From positions 1 through 32,570 of the forward strand of contig CAIVDC010000096.1 in the NCBI GenBank assembly GCA_903904605.1: a stretch of DNA of 32,570 bases, in the 5' to 3' direction. Numbering within the stretch: position 1 is the first letter of the stretch; the number at the start of each line of letters is the position of its first letter. The notes below the pieces were generated by a model, which saw only the letters and a list, made by a program, of their open reading frames with translations, made no database searches and was not told the origin of the DNA. Below, in pieces: positions 1 through 8,777 of this stretch. Position numbers and translations under genes: made by a program. This DNA comes from an uncultured Sterolibacterium sp. (GTDB lineage Bacteria; Pseudomonadota; Gammaproteobacteria; Burkholderiales; Rhodocyclaceae).

Positions 1-962
1 TAGTCGTCCACCATGAGGTGGCCTTGCCACTCCGATAGGAAGTTCTGCGCATGGCGACCCGCGCGGCTGGTCTGGTAATCAAACACCACAATCGGTGGGC
101 CGGTTTCCAGGGCATTGCTGCGGTAGGCCCATAAATACGCCCGTTTGGTCTTGCCCTTGCCAGGATCAAGCTGCGCCACGGGCGTTTCATCGGCATGCAG
201 CACCGGGCGTTCAAGTAGTAACGCCGCCAGGCGATCCGCCAGAGGTTGCAGGGCGACACCGACACGCCCGACCCACTCTGCGAGCGTGGAGCGGGACAGA
301 ATGACCTGGTCCCGTGCCGCGATCTGCTCTAGACGATACAGCGGAAGATGATCGAGATACTTGCTGATGATCACCCAGACGTACAAGCCCACCGCCGCCA
401 TGCCGCCATCGATTACGGCGGGCGGGATGGGTGCTGCTGAAACGGTCTCGCAGGCACGGCAGGCGTACTGGGGGCGGATGTGACGATGCACGAAGAAACG
501 GGCTGGCTCAACGTCCAACTGTTCGCTGATGTCTTCGCCGATCTTGACCAGATCCATGCCGCACTGTCCGCAGGTGCATGACGCCGGTTCGTGCCGGTGT
601 TCGATGCGCGGCAGATGCTCAGGTAAGGTTTGACGGCCAGCGCGCTGACGCTTGGGTCGATCCTGCGGTTCCAGTGCCTCGGTTTGTTGGTCGGTCTCGG
701 CTTCGAGCGCCGCCAGGTCGGTATCCCAGGTTTCCTGGAACAATTCCCGTTGCTCGGGTGAGAATGCCTCACTCTTGTTGCCGAAGCGCATACGCCGGTG
801 ATGCGCAAGTTCCAGTGTCAGGGCCTGGATCTTGAGGTTCGCCGCCTTGATGGTGGCGGCGTCCTGTCGGGTCTTGTCGAGCAGTTGATCTATCGTCCCG
901 GACACCCATGTCTGCAACGCAGGCTCAGGGTTGAAACGCGCCAGTTCTGCTTGCAAATTCAT
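1..962 (-). CDS. tnpC: IS66 transposase TnpC, partial (C-terminus off the left edge)
   Basis: An open minus-strand frame runs from ATG at 962 to the window edge, about 320 residues, with no stop. The N-terminal third is helical and leads into a zinc-binding segment with paired cysteines (CTCGQC, later CRAC), the IS66 zinc-finger region. It continues into the DDE transposase core: HADETP at about residue 256 carries the first catalytic Asp, and a VDDY-type motif at the very edge probably carries the second. The third acidic residue and the C-terminal IS66 element are off-window. TnpC is the catalytic DDE recombinase of IS66 elements. It follows tnpB by about 100 nt on the same strand. The visible part has no frameshift, so it could be functional. 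Confidence 0.92.
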   Translation of the reverse strand, partial: MNLQAELARFNPEPALQTWVSGTIDQLLDKTRQDAATIKAANLKIQALTLELAHHRRMRFGNKSEAFSPEQRELFQETWDTDLAALEAETDQQTEALEPQDRPKRQRAGRQTLPEHLPRIEHRHEPASCTCGQCGMDLVKIGEDISEQLDVEPARFFVHRHIRPQYACRACETVSAAPIPPAVIDGGMAAVGLYVWVIISKYLDHLPLYRLEQIAARDQVILSRSTLAEWVGRVGVALQPLADRLAALLLERPVLHADETPVAQLDPGKGKTKRAYLWAYRSNALETGPPIVVFDYQTSRAGRHAQNFLSEWQGHLMVDD

Positions 963-1061
963 GCCGTAATTATACCACGTCGATATGGCTGAAAGCCATG
1001 CCAATAGGGCGTTTCAGCGGTATTTATTGCATCGAATTGACAGGTATTTCCATGGCACCGC

Positions 1062-1400
1062 TCACACTCGCCAGTGTGCCTGCGGAACCGCGTCCAGACG
1101 CTGCCAATCGGCACCGGTGATGAGCCATTTCCATTGGACCGAGGTCATGGTGAAGGTGATGGTATCGGCGGTTGGCCAGATGAAATGGCCATGATGCAGA
1201 CGCCGCAGACAAAGCCAGACACCGGTGCCGTCCCAGATGAGCAGCTTGATACGGTTGCGCCGGCGATTCCTGAAGGCGTAGGCCGTGCCGTCACACGGGG
1301 AGCGCTCCAAGGCTTGTTGGATCTTTAGCGACAGGCCATCGATGCCAAGACGCATATCAACCGGTTCGACTGCCAGCCAGACTTGCGCCGGCTGAATCAT
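1062..1400 (-). CDS. tnpB: IS66 accessory protein TnpB
   Basis: A 112-residue protein starting MIQPAQVWLAVEPVDMRLG, with the TnpB signature of a DMRLGIDGL-type N-terminus, then AYAFRNRRRNRIKLLIWDGTG and LRRLHHGHF. IS66 TnpB proteins are normally about 115 residues, so this is full length. The ATG at 1400 overlaps the tnpA stop in an ATGA arrangement (1397-1400), which suggests translational coupling and decides the start over longer upstream readings. TnpB is required for transposition of several IS66 elements, but its biochemical role is not settled. Confidence 0.93.
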   Translation of the reverse strand: MIQPAQVWLAVEPVDMRLGIDGLSLKIQQALERSPCDGTAYAFRNRRRNRIKLLIWDGTGVWLCLRRLHHGHFIWPTADTITFTMTSVQWKWLITGADWQRLDAVPQAHWRV

Positions 1401-1798
1401 CGAAGGATCTCGCGCAACCACTGGGCACAAGCGGTAGCTTGCGATATTGGCCAGGCAATTTGAAAGACGGTTTGTTGGCGACGGATTTCTATCTGGATGT
1501 CGTCGGCTGCCTTCGCATCGGTCGCTTCTACTTTGACAGGTATCAACGTCGGCGGTGGGCAAATCCCTGCGTCATCGCTTTCAGCAGTACTGATGTTTGC
1601 CGGCAGGCCATCCCGTTGCTGATTGCGATACGCTTTGACCCAACTACGAAGGAAATTGGCATTCAACTGGTTCGCCAGTGCAACGGCAGCAATTGACACG
1701 CCGGGCTGCATGCAAGCAGCAATCACTTGTGCCTTGAATTCGGCAGTGTGCCTCCGATGGCGGCGGGCAATGGGTGGGGCAAGTAGGTTTGTGTTCAT
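1397..1798 (-). CDS. tnpA: IS66 accessory protein TnpA (helix-turn-helix)
   Basis: A 133-residue protein beginning MNTNLLAPPIARRHRRHT. Residues of about 13-60 (TAEFKAQVIAACMQPGVSIAAVALANQL followed by NFLRSWVKAYRN) form an IS3/IS66 TnpA-type helix-turn-helix with the usual RSWVK motif. The rest is variable. I chose ATG at 1798 because homologous TnpA proteins start shortly before the HTH. A longer reading to 1855 only adds an implausible leader. It is the first gene of the transposon and overlaps tnpB by 4 nt. Confidence 0.88.
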   Translation of the reverse strand: MNTNLLAPPIARRHRRHTAEFKAQVIAACMQPGVSIAAVALANQLNANFLRSWVKAYRNQQRDGLPANISTAESDDAGICPPPTLIPVKVEATDAKAADDIQIEIRRQQTVFQIAWPISQATACAQWLREILR

Positions 1799-1850
1799 GT
1801 GTCCACCAAAATTATCGTGGACACAATGATCGCCGCCTCCGTCACCTCTC

Positions 1851-1877
1851 AGCAATGCGGTACGGCTGGACGCTTAC
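1851..1877 (-). repeat. Probable terminal inverted repeat of the IS66 element
   Basis: On the minus strand from 1877 the sequence reads GTAAGCGTCCAGCCGTACCG and continues towards tnpA. The GTAAGCG start matches the usual IS66 end consensus from memory. The eight bases outside it (1878-1885) would be one copy of the target duplication. The partner end is off-window. Confidence 0.5.
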
Positions 1878-1958
1878 CGTTCTCTGGCCAATTCCAAGGG
1901 CCGCTCACGCCGTCGGCGCACGCAGGAGCGGATGCCTCGCACTTCGACGCGAGTCTCA

Positions 1959-4900
1959 TCACCTGCTGGTTTGACGGGCTTGAGTTCTAAGGCGCAGTAG
2001 CGTCTCGGAATATTCGGCCATGAAGTCCGCGTCTGCGCTTGTTCCTTCGGTCAGGCCGCGCCTGAGCGACGAATGCGCCATTTCCCCCAGGCCCGCGTTT
2101 GTGACCTGAAGCTTCGCGCACTCCGCGCCGAGCAGACGGATCGCGTCTCGCTCTTTTCGTTCATCCATGAACGAGCCATGATGGAGCTCAACGAGCTGGA
2201 TGTAGACGGCCCAGAGCTTCGCGGCTGTGGCCTTAGAAAGGTTGGGAAGCAGGGCGGCTCGCGTGATGGCTTTTGTCAGCACGCCGAGTGCGTTTGGCGG
2301 TGCGTCGTTCTTCAGGCCCGCTTTGACAAACCATTGCCCGACCAGCGACGCGAGAGCGCCATTGGGCAGAGTTGTTTCCTCGCCTAGCCTTCGGAGGACG
2401 GCGGCAGCGTGCTCCAGCGTCTTGTCGAAGCGTGCGCGGAAATCCCACAGCGCAGTGATGACGGCCATGAACTCCGGATGCCGATCCAGCATTTCCATCC
2501 CTTGCTTCGCGTTCGGAACTTTCGCCAGTTCAGGAGGTAAAAGCGCTACCAGGTCGTCGAACCGCACGATGAGCCCCACACGCCATCCGCACAACATCGA
2601 TATTTTACGGGCGACGTCCTGTCGCGTCAGCAAACCGGCCTCTTCGAGTCCCGCAAGGACGTCAAGCGTGCAGATTCCGTTGGGCTTGTCGCTCTTGGCG
2701 GCGAGCACGCGAAAGCACAGATCATCCGAATATAGCCGGTAGCTGTCGTCTTGCTGGCAGAGTCGGGAGATCTCCTTATGCTCACGTCCCAACATGCTGT
2801 CTTCGTCTTCGTCTTCGTCGGCGTCGGCCAACTCAGAGATTGACGGTTGAACGATCACGCTCAAATGCGGCTTTAGCGCGTTCTGCAATGCGGCGCATTT
2901 CGATCTCAGCGGACTGCCGGAGAACGGGTTGACCAGGGTGGCCAGCGTCTCGAGTGTTGCTTTCGCGATTCCCACCTTACCGAAGAACTGGACAGCGGCA
3001 TCGATCAGACCGAGGTCGAACAGGACCAGCAGGGCGGTCAGGTCCAGGAGGGGAGTGCGAATCCGCAGGGAGGCCGCTGTCGGCGGAGTCCATTCCGTGT
3101 CGGTGAGCATCGTGAGGTGATACTTCTTATCATCGACGCTGGAAACCTTGGCGATCTCCCAGAGATGCACGACGTCGTGGACCGAGGAGAGAACAAGCTT
3201 TGGGCGCCACGAGAACGGGACAACCGTTAGCCCCTGTTGCATCTGGTTCTCAAGTCGGCGTTGGAATGTCTCGCGGTCCTCCGAGATGCCCGCGATTGCT
3301 TTGAGTTGCGCGATGAGCTCTAGGCCCGACGAATCCTCGCGAAGTGTTGCTCGTTTAATGATCTTTGAGTCGGGAAATTTCGCGAAGAAGGCTTCGGCTC
3401 TTTGGTGGAAGTCGGCGAGCTCCGGCTGCGTCGGCACGTTCCTCTCGTTAAGGGTGGCCATGAGGAACATGACCAGGTAGATGCCTTCCTCGACCTCCGA
3501 TTTCGGGTCTGCCAAGCGCCCCATCTGTACGGCGAGAGCGAGGAGCCGCTTGCTTCCGGGGTCTGACTGCTGGATCAGGTTAGAGAGCAGTCGAGTGCAG
3601 TCCATCTGTTGGCGTTTCGACGTGGCGGCTTCCATGATCTTCTCGGCCGCGTCAAGCGCTTCTTGGACGTAGCCACACCGAACCATGATCGTCACGTAGG
3701 TGTTTAGCGCGAGGTTGTCCAGCACGCCTCCGGCCAACATCTTCTCCAGAAGCTCTTTGGCCTCCTGGGTGTGTCCCAATTTATCCAGAGCGAGTGCCTC
3801 GAACGCAAGCATGCGAGGCCCCGCGTCGACGCGAGTCTTGAATTTCTTGCACCAATCGAGCAAGCCGTCCCAATCCGTCGTTGTGACTAGGGCGAGGCCC
3901 ACATGGGCAGCCATCGCGGGCGAGGGCTCCACCTTCTCGCAGACGTGCTCCGCGACCTGCACGCAAAGCGCAGCCTGCTTCTCATCGGTCGGGTTGAGCT
4001 CCTGTAGCAACGCGACGGACAGGGTGAATGGGTGGCCGAGCGCGTCGAAACGCTCAATCAGCCTATCGAGCGCCTCATCGTTGCCGATCTTGTTCAACTC
4101 GATGGCGATGTAATACTGCAAGAGAGCGGCATGCTCTTCCAAATGCGGATGCGACTCGAGCTCGGCGGACCACTTCCTAACCAGGTCCGGCTCCGATAGC
4201 TTGTGAGCAGAGATCGCCGCCACCGTTGCGGCGGGGCCGAACAGGGCGTTGGTTCGGTCAAATCCATCGAAGTGCTTGTCGAACCATCTGAAACACGCGG
4301 TGTGCTTTTGTGCCTCGTGCAGCAGGAGTGTGCGTCGAAGGTCTCGCGTGTCCGAAGATGGAAGTCGTTCGTTGGCTTCCAGGGCAACTGCAAAGTCTCC
4401 GCACTGTGCCGCAACGGATTCCAGGGCTCCCTGCAGGTTCGGCAGGTGGGGCCGGAGCCGAGCGGCGGCTGCGAGCTCAGGCAACAGCACCTTCTGCTTC
4501 CCCAATATCGAGGCCGTCGCGCCCCAGATGTCTGCAAGGTGCTCGATGTTGGAGCTCCAACCTGCTTCTCGCAGAGCATCGACGGCATCTTGGATGGCAT
4601 CCCAAGCCTCTTTCACAAGCGAGGGGTCAATCCCGGCCACGCCGCTCGGCGGCAGCAGATCGCCCTCCGAAGCGGACGTGCTGGCCTGAGCGAGGGAGAA
4701 CTTCGCCCGCGCCCGCAGCAGCAGCAGGAGCTGTCGGGTGTTGTCCGGCAGGTCGGGAAGGGCGAGGCCAGAGTCGCAGTCTTGCAGGGCGTCTGCCGGC
4801 TTGCTAAACATGGTGTTCGCAAGCGCCCTCGCCGAGTGCCGCTCCGGGCTAGTGATCCGGTCGGCCACTTCGATCGCCTCGTCACGTTTTCCCTCCGCGG

Positions 4901-4976
4901 CCAGCACCCTTGATTTCGCCGAGAGAACGACAGGCTCTTCTCCCGTCAGCAGCGCAATCAGGTCGCGTCCGGGCAC
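1959..4976 (-). CDS. Large TPR-like repeat protein with PIN-type nuclease domain
   Basis: A 1005-residue reading from GTG at 4976. Residues of about 1-560 are helical, with repeated TPR-like hairpins (for example AFEALALDKLGHTQEAKELLEKM). Residues of about 640-815 look like a PIN domain: TPLLDLTALLVLFDLG supplies Asp645, and YSDDLCFRVLAA supplies Asp751 and Asp752, followed by ICTLDVL. A run of acidic residues (ADEDEDEDS) interrupts the PIN domain. This resembles the TPR-GreAB-C-PIN proteins reported in prokaryotic conflict systems; I could not clearly place the GreAB-C part. PIN domains are metal-dependent RNases. The GTG has no visible ribosome-binding site, and coding-like sequence continues upstream past a TGA, so the 5' end is probably lost. 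An IS66 element lies just beyond the 3' end. Confidence 0.65.
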   Translation of the reverse strand: MPGRDLIALLTGEEPVVLSAKSRVLAAEGKRDEAIEVADRITSPERHSARALANTMFSKPADALQDCDSGLALPDLPDNTRQLLLLLRARAKFSLAQASTSASEGDLLPPSGVAGIDPSLVKEAWDAIQDAVDALREAGWSSNIEHLADIWGATASILGKQKVLLPELAAAARLRPHLPNLQGALESVAAQCGDFAVALEANERLPSSDTRDLRRTLLLHEAQKHTACFRWFDKHFDGFDRTNALFGPAATVAAISAHKLSEPDLVRKWSAELESHPHLEEHAALLQYYIAIELNKIGNDEALDRLIERFDALGHPFTLSVALLQELNPTDEKQAALCVQVAEHVCEKVEPSPAMAAHVGLALVTTTDWDGLLDWCKKFKTRVDAGPRMLAFEALALDKLGHTQEAKELLEKMLAGGVLDNLALNTYVTIMVRCGYVQEALDAAEKIMEAATSKRQQMDCTRLLSNLIQQSDPGSKRLLALAVQMGRLADPKSEVEEGIYLVMFLMATLNERNVPTQPELADFHQRAEAFFAKFPDSKIIKRATLREDSSGLELIAQLKAIAGISEDRETFQRRLENQMQQGLTVVPFSWRPKLVLSSVHDVVHLWEIAKVSSVDDKKYHLTMLTDTEWTPPTAASLRIRTPLLDLTALLVLFDLGLIDAAVQFFGKVGIAKATLETLATLVNPFSGSPLRSKCAALQNALKPHLSVIVQPSISELADADEDEDEDSMLGREHKEISRLCQQDDSYRLYSDDLCFRVLAAKSDKPNGICTLDVLAGLEEAGLLTRQDVARKISMLCGWRVGLIVRFDDLVALLPPELAKVPNAKQGMEMLDRHPEFMAVITALWDFRARFDKTLEHAAAVLRRLGEETTLPNGALASLVGQWFVKAGLKNDAPPNALGVLTKAITRAALLPNLSKATAAKLWAVYIQLVELHHGSFMDERKERDAIRLLGAECAKLQVTNAGLGEMAHSSLRRGLTEGTSADADFMAEYSETLLRLRTQARQTSR

Positions 4977-4985
4977 CCAGTTTTT

Positions 4986-5141
4986 TCAGGACCGGACGCT
5001 CAGATCGGCGTCCTTGATCTCTGCCGCTTGCAGGGTCCCAGTGTCCGGAGTGGCCGAGGAGCGCTCCTCGGCCATTGCTGCCGGTGGCGTTAGCTCGGTT
5101 GAGTGGCCGGTGTAGTGGTGCATTGCCGCCCTTGATATCAT
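4986..5141 (-). pseudogene. Detached 5' part of the TPR-PIN gene, ending at an in-frame TGA
   Basis: From ATG at 5141 a 51-codon frame (MISRAAMHHYTGHSTELTPP, later AAEIKDADLSVRS) ends at TGA (4988-4986). The following codons, without a frame change, read KNWVPGRDLIALL and become the large TPR-PIN reading. The two parts are in one frame separated by a single stop, and the downstream GTG lacks a ribosome-binding site. The simplest reading is one gene interrupted by a nonsense mutation or sequence error. A separate small upstream gene is the alternative. No strong ribosome-binding site precedes 5141 either, so the true start remains open. Confidence 0.4.
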
Positions 5142-5311
5142 TGGTCCGAGTGGCGTGGAAAGTCATTGTCATGAAACCCGTAATCCCTTAATCGGGTGCT
5201 TCGGCGAATCCGGCAATATACCCGCGTGGTGTCGTATCCATTGACGCGGCCGGCGCAGCCGTCAAGACACGTGCGAACCGCAAAGCCTCGCCGAGGCAAA
5301 TAGGCAACGAC

Positions 5312-8300
5312 CTAAGCGCTGCATAAGACTTGAAGTGGAATCTCGTAGGTATCGGTCAGATAGCGCTCGGTGACGGCCAAGAGGGTCAGTTGGCTTCTCG
5401 TAGCGGCAGCAACCGACAAGCCAGGTTGGACCACAGTCACCTGCAGTTTGACCTCGCATCTTCTGCTCAAGTCACGAATCTGCGTCAACGTCCGGCTATC
5501 TCCACGCTCGAAGCGCGTGGCGCGACCTTGTGATGTCCTCAAGCCATCCCTCTTCAATAGGTGCGTAAAGAGTTCGGTACGTCGCTCGTAGTTGGCGAGC
5601 CAGCCCGTGCTCCGTTGAGCCTGGCCACAGACGACATAGAGGTCATCCACGCGACCTCCAGGTGCCCCTCCCGCGTACTTGCAGTGATACAGCTCCACAT
5701 TGATAGCGCTTCGTTCACCTTCCGTTACCATCTTTATGGCAACAACGTCGGCAGCCTCCCCAGCGCCGTCATCGTCGAAAATAACATCGTAGATTGCGTC
5801 TCTCTGTAACTGCTCAATGAGCCTATGCTGAACGGTTCCGGCCGTCCGACTCTCACCTTGAGACTCCTTCCTAATATCTACACCGGTCCAATCGAAGACA
5901 GTCAACCGCTCAACCGGGAACGGTTGCAGTGTACTTGAGGGCAACTCTACGTATTCACACCCCTCGAGTGATGATCCATCGGCAAACCAAATTACAGGGG
6001 GATAGTTGGTGAAGAACTCGGCTAACGGCTCCACAGACTGGCCCCGACGGATGTTCATCTGGGGGCCGTTAATCTGCACAAATTTGAAGTCAAAGCTACC
6101 GTTTGCCCCAAACAGTTCAAGCTGAAACAGTGCTTCCCACCGTTCACAAGAGACCCCAAGGACGATTGGGCCCTCGTCGGCGCGTGGGCGAACGTCAATA
6201 TCTACGTTCGTCAGCGATTCTTCAGTGGCTCCTGACGTCAGGAAGTTCGTTGCGTATTCCGGTCGGATAAGCAATTCAAGAGGCCATTCAGCCGTGATGA
6301 TGACCTTGTTGGGAACCGAGCCAATCACATCTGGTTTTAGCGTCCCAGCCAGGACGGCATCGGGATCAATTGTCTCGTCTACTAGTTTGAGACCGATACC
6401 TCGCGCCCAGGCCGCAAAGGTGTCCACGCGGAGCCTCAGATTGGACCAAACGCGACCTCGTTTCGCCGCTCCAACGGACGCCCGCTGACCACGTTCAAAG
6501 CCTTGTCCGGCTAGTACAGCCTTCGTCGCCCCTTGCCTTGCCGCCTGGCCAATCCGGGCTTCCACGTCTGACCCCATTCGCCCCGTGTACCGGACTTGAC
6601 GCCCTAAGTGCTCGTTCAGCCCAACGTTATTGAGAACAAGCCTATTGATGCCATGGAAGCAGCGAAAAAGGTTTGGCGCGACCATCAACTCAACGTCACT
6701 TCCGCACAGAGTCTTTGCAAGCTCCTTGTATGACCCGCTGATGTCAGAACCATGAAGATACAGAAGACTCCTGGCGCGATCCCATACGGCAATGAAGAGT
6801 TCCCAGCCAATTTGCCGAATCGATTCCACGTCGCTCCATCGCACACCCTGTTCCGTCGCAGCGAGCACTACCAACGTGTTCTCATTTGCGTTGAGGCTGT
6901 GGTAAAGCTTATCCCGCGGAGTTAAGCCACGGAAGCCCTTTCGAAACATCTTGGGCTGCCATGTGGCACAGTGCGTCTTATAGACCACCATGCTCGCTGC
7001 AGGCCGAAGTTCCCTGAGCGGAACCTCACTGAGAAATGTTCCAAAGCCGCGGAAGAATTCTTGCGAGGCCACCTCTTGTTCAATAACCGATGTACTCAGC
7101 TGCGGAAGCAAGACGTTCCAATCTGGATCCTGGGAGTAGAGAGCCCGCAGTTCCTCTGTTACGTCGACGATTGCGGTATTTGCGATAAATACAGGATCGC
7201 CCAAATCAGACCGAGCACGGGTAAACCGACCCGCCAATTGAAGCGTGACTGCCAAGCTCTTCCTGATGTCATGGAAGGCCGCGATCTTCAACTCGGGCAG
7301 GTCAAACCCCTCGCCAAGCATATCGACGCATACGACAACCCGCGCCTCGCCGCTAAATAGCTTTCGCTTAGCCTCTTCTCGCTCCCGACTCGAAACACCG
7401 GAGTGAATAGTAACGACTTCATACCGACCTAGCGCTTGGTACAGCGCGTTAACGGAAGCTGCTCGCGATACACCGTTAACGCGAGCCATCACAATATGCT
7501 TGCCGGTTGAGTCGGCGTCGAGTTCATCGAGTGCGGCCTCGGCAATCTTCTGATCTCCCCGCTGGGAGTCAAATTCGTAAACCTGTCGGAACCTGATTGG
7601 CCGAAAGTAGCCCTCCTCTTGCGCCTTCCGAAGCGGGTAGACGAAGATCAACTTTCCGTCGATCTTCTGCCCGTCCTCTCGGAACGGTGTGGCGGTAAAT
7701 TGAAGAACAATTTTGTTCTCAAAATACTGCCGAAAGGCTTTCCAACTGGCAGCCTCCGCATGATGTGCCTCGTCGATAAAGAGATGGCTACAGAGATCGG
7801 CAATTTGTGCTTGGACCTCTTTGCCGCAGCCTCCGACAAGATGACTGGAGGTCACTACGACGTTGCACTGGGTGAAAAATGCGTCGACGTCCGCTTCCGT
7901 TCTAGGACGCGACAGCAGCGTCCCTACTACCGGGTTTCGCACGCCTGTTGCTAGGACAGCATTTCCTGGAAGTCCAAGAACGCCAAGACTCTCGAACTTT
8001 GTCGCGATTTGTGATCTCAGGGCATCCGTCGGAACTATAACCAGAACGCGATGGCAAAGCGCTGAAGTTAACGTTGAGAGCATAGTCTCTGTCTTGCCGG
8101 TACCCGTCGGCATGACAATCGTGGCTGTTTCTCCACTAGTGCACCAATGCGCATGAATGGCATGTAGCGCGCCCATCTGAGGACGGCGTAACCCAACCAC
8201 GTTTCGGGCCGGATCTTCCTCGACGTACCGAAATGCACCACGCCAGGACTCGCGAGCTTCCGCGGCGAGCTGGGCGCCTCTTACGGACGAATTTTGCAAC

Positions 8301-8599
8301 TGCGGATGGCAAAGCCAATACCCACTGCTCAGGTCCATCTCGGCAAACTCCAACGATTCGTACCTCGCCACAAGTACAGATTCATTTTCCGAGAAATTTC
8401 GGAACTTAGGTTTCCTCGGGAAGAGATATGCGACTGTCTGGTCGTTTTGATCTTGAAGCAGATGCCCAGCGTCGTGTTCGTAGGTATATGGAACCGCTTG
8501 GCAGGCAACTACTTGCTCTGGTAGGAGCAACTGCCTGATCTGGCCGAGATTCGCCACCCTGATGTTAATCCCCCATATTGCCGGTAGTCGGACCTGCAT
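5312..8599 (-). CDS. SF2 DEAH-box helicase with nuclease-like C-terminal domain
   Basis: A 1095-residue protein with all the main SF2 motifs: Walker A MPTGTGKT (163-170), DEAH box FIDEAHH (274-280), motif III FTATPF (301-306), a motif V region DMLGEGFDLPEL (427-437) and motif VI QLAGRFTRAR (454-463). A long middle region without recognised motifs follows. Near the C-terminus (about 936-1010) a block reads DVIFDDDGAGEAADVVAIK, then VELYHCKYAGG and VCGQAQ. It resembles a PD-(D/E)XK-like or substrate-binding domain seen in some defence helicases; this is inference. ATG at 8599 has a good ribosome-binding site (AGAGGA 6-12 nt upstream). The gene is divergent from a predicted nuclease and close to other cargo, which suggests a role in restricting foreign DNA. 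It could be related to Hachiman-type helicases, but the partner is not an obvious HamA. Confidence 0.85.
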   Translation of the reverse strand: MQVRLPAIWGINIRVANLGQIRQLLLPEQVVACQAVPYTYEHDAGHLLQDQNDQTVAYLFPRKPKFRNFSENESVLVARYESLEFAEMDLSSGYWLCHPQLQNSSVRGAQLAAEARESWRGAFRYVEEDPARNVVGLRRPQMGALHAIHAHWCTSGETATIVMPTGTGKTETMLSTLTSALCHRVLVIVPTDALRSQIATKFESLGVLGLPGNAVLATGVRNPVVGTLLSRPRTEADVDAFFTQCNVVVTSSHLVGGCGKEVQAQIADLCSHLFIDEAHHAEAASWKAFRQYFENKIVLQFTATPFREDGQKIDGKLIFVYPLRKAQEEGYFRPIRFRQVYEFDSQRGDQKIAEAALDELDADSTGKHIVMARVNGVSRAASVNALYQALGRYEVVTIHSGVSSREREEAKRKLFSGEARVVVCVDMLGEGFDLPELKIAAFHDIRKSLAVTLQLAGRFTRARSDLGDPVFIANTAIVDVTEELRALYSQDPDWNVLLPQLSTSVIEQEVASQEFFRGFGTFLSEVPLRELRPAASMVVYKTHCATWQPKMFRKGFRGLTPRDKLYHSLNANENTLVVLAATEQGVRWSDVESIRQIGWELFIAVWDRARSLLYLHGSDISGSYKELAKTLCGSDVELMVAPNLFRCFHGINRLVLNNVGLNEHLGRQVRYTGRMGSDVEARIGQAARQGATKAVLAGQGFERGQRASVGAAKRGRVWSNLRLRVDTFAAWARGIGLKLVDETIDPDAVLAGTLKPDVIGSVPNKVIITAEWPLELLIRPEYATNFLTSGATEESLTNVDIDVRPRADEGPIVLGVSCERWEALFQLELFGANGSFDFKFVQINGPQMNIRRGQSVEPLAEFFTNYPPVIWFADGSSLEGCEYVELPSSTLQPFPVERLTVFDWTGVDIRKESQGESRTAGTVQHRLIEQLQRDAIYDVIFDDDGAGEAADVVAIKMVTEGERSAINVELYHCKYAGGAPGGRVDDLYVVCGQAQRSTGWLANYERRTELFTHLLKRDGLRTSQGRATRFERGDSRTLTQIRDLSRRCEVKLQVTVVQPGLSVAAATRSQLTLLAVTERYLTDTYEIPLQVLCSA

Positions 8600-8639
8600 C
8601 GCATTCCTCTTGGATCAACCCATTGCAGCTGCTGTAAAG

Positions 8640-8667
8640 CGCCAATAGGGCGTGCATTGGCGTTTTT
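8640..8667 (+). terminator. Possible intrinsic terminator between divergent genes
   Basis: A perfect 7-bp stem, CGCCAAT (8640-8646) with ATTGGCG (8656-8662), has a 9-nt loop and is followed by five T residues (8663-8667) on the plus strand. This is rho-independent terminator geometry, although the stem is short. It lies about 110 bp upstream of the plus-strand nuclease gene, where a terminator has no obvious upstream plus-strand gene. It may insulate the nuclease gene from antisense read-through or act in a leader. Confidence 0.4.
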
Positions 8668-8722
8668 GCCGCTGCTTCCCCCATGCTCTGTCTGTCGTAC
8701 CCCAACGGTTCTCGAATGCTAA

Positions 8723-8728
8723 TATACT
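8723..8728 (+). promoter_or_regulatory. Possible -10 element for the PD-(D/E)XK-like gene
   Basis: TATACT at 8723-8728 is a good -10 hexamer about 50 bp upstream of the GTG start at 8778. No convincing -35 hexamer is found at the matching distance, so this is a weak call. Confidence 0.3.
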
Positions 8729-8777
8729 ACTCGCAGTTTTTGGGCTTAATCGTCCAGGCGCATAAGGTTATCGATCC

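Larger units (their letters stand above)
1..1877 (-). mobile_element. IS66-family insertion sequence (right part)
   Basis: Three minus-strand genes in the order tnpA, tnpB, tnpC are the standard IS66 set. The element runs off the left window edge inside tnpC. The likely outer end is at 1877: read inward on the minus strand the sequence begins GTAAGCGTCC, which resembles the GTAAGC-type ends of IS66 elements. The other end is outside the window, so the inverted repeat and the expected 8-bp target duplication cannot be checked. The end lies only about 80 bp past the stop codon of the neighbouring TPR-PIN gene, so insertion was at or just beyond that gene's 3' end. Confidence 0.85.

Noticed and set aside
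5312..8599. Assignment of the SF2 helicase to Hachiman (HamAB)
   Set aside because: The neighbouring gene is divergent rather than co-directional and does not look like the HamA family; the helicase alone is not enough.
1001..8652. Shared 12-mer GCCAATAGGGCG near 1001 and 8641
   Set aside because: A 12-base match is expected by chance several times in a window of this size; no longer similarity extends from it.
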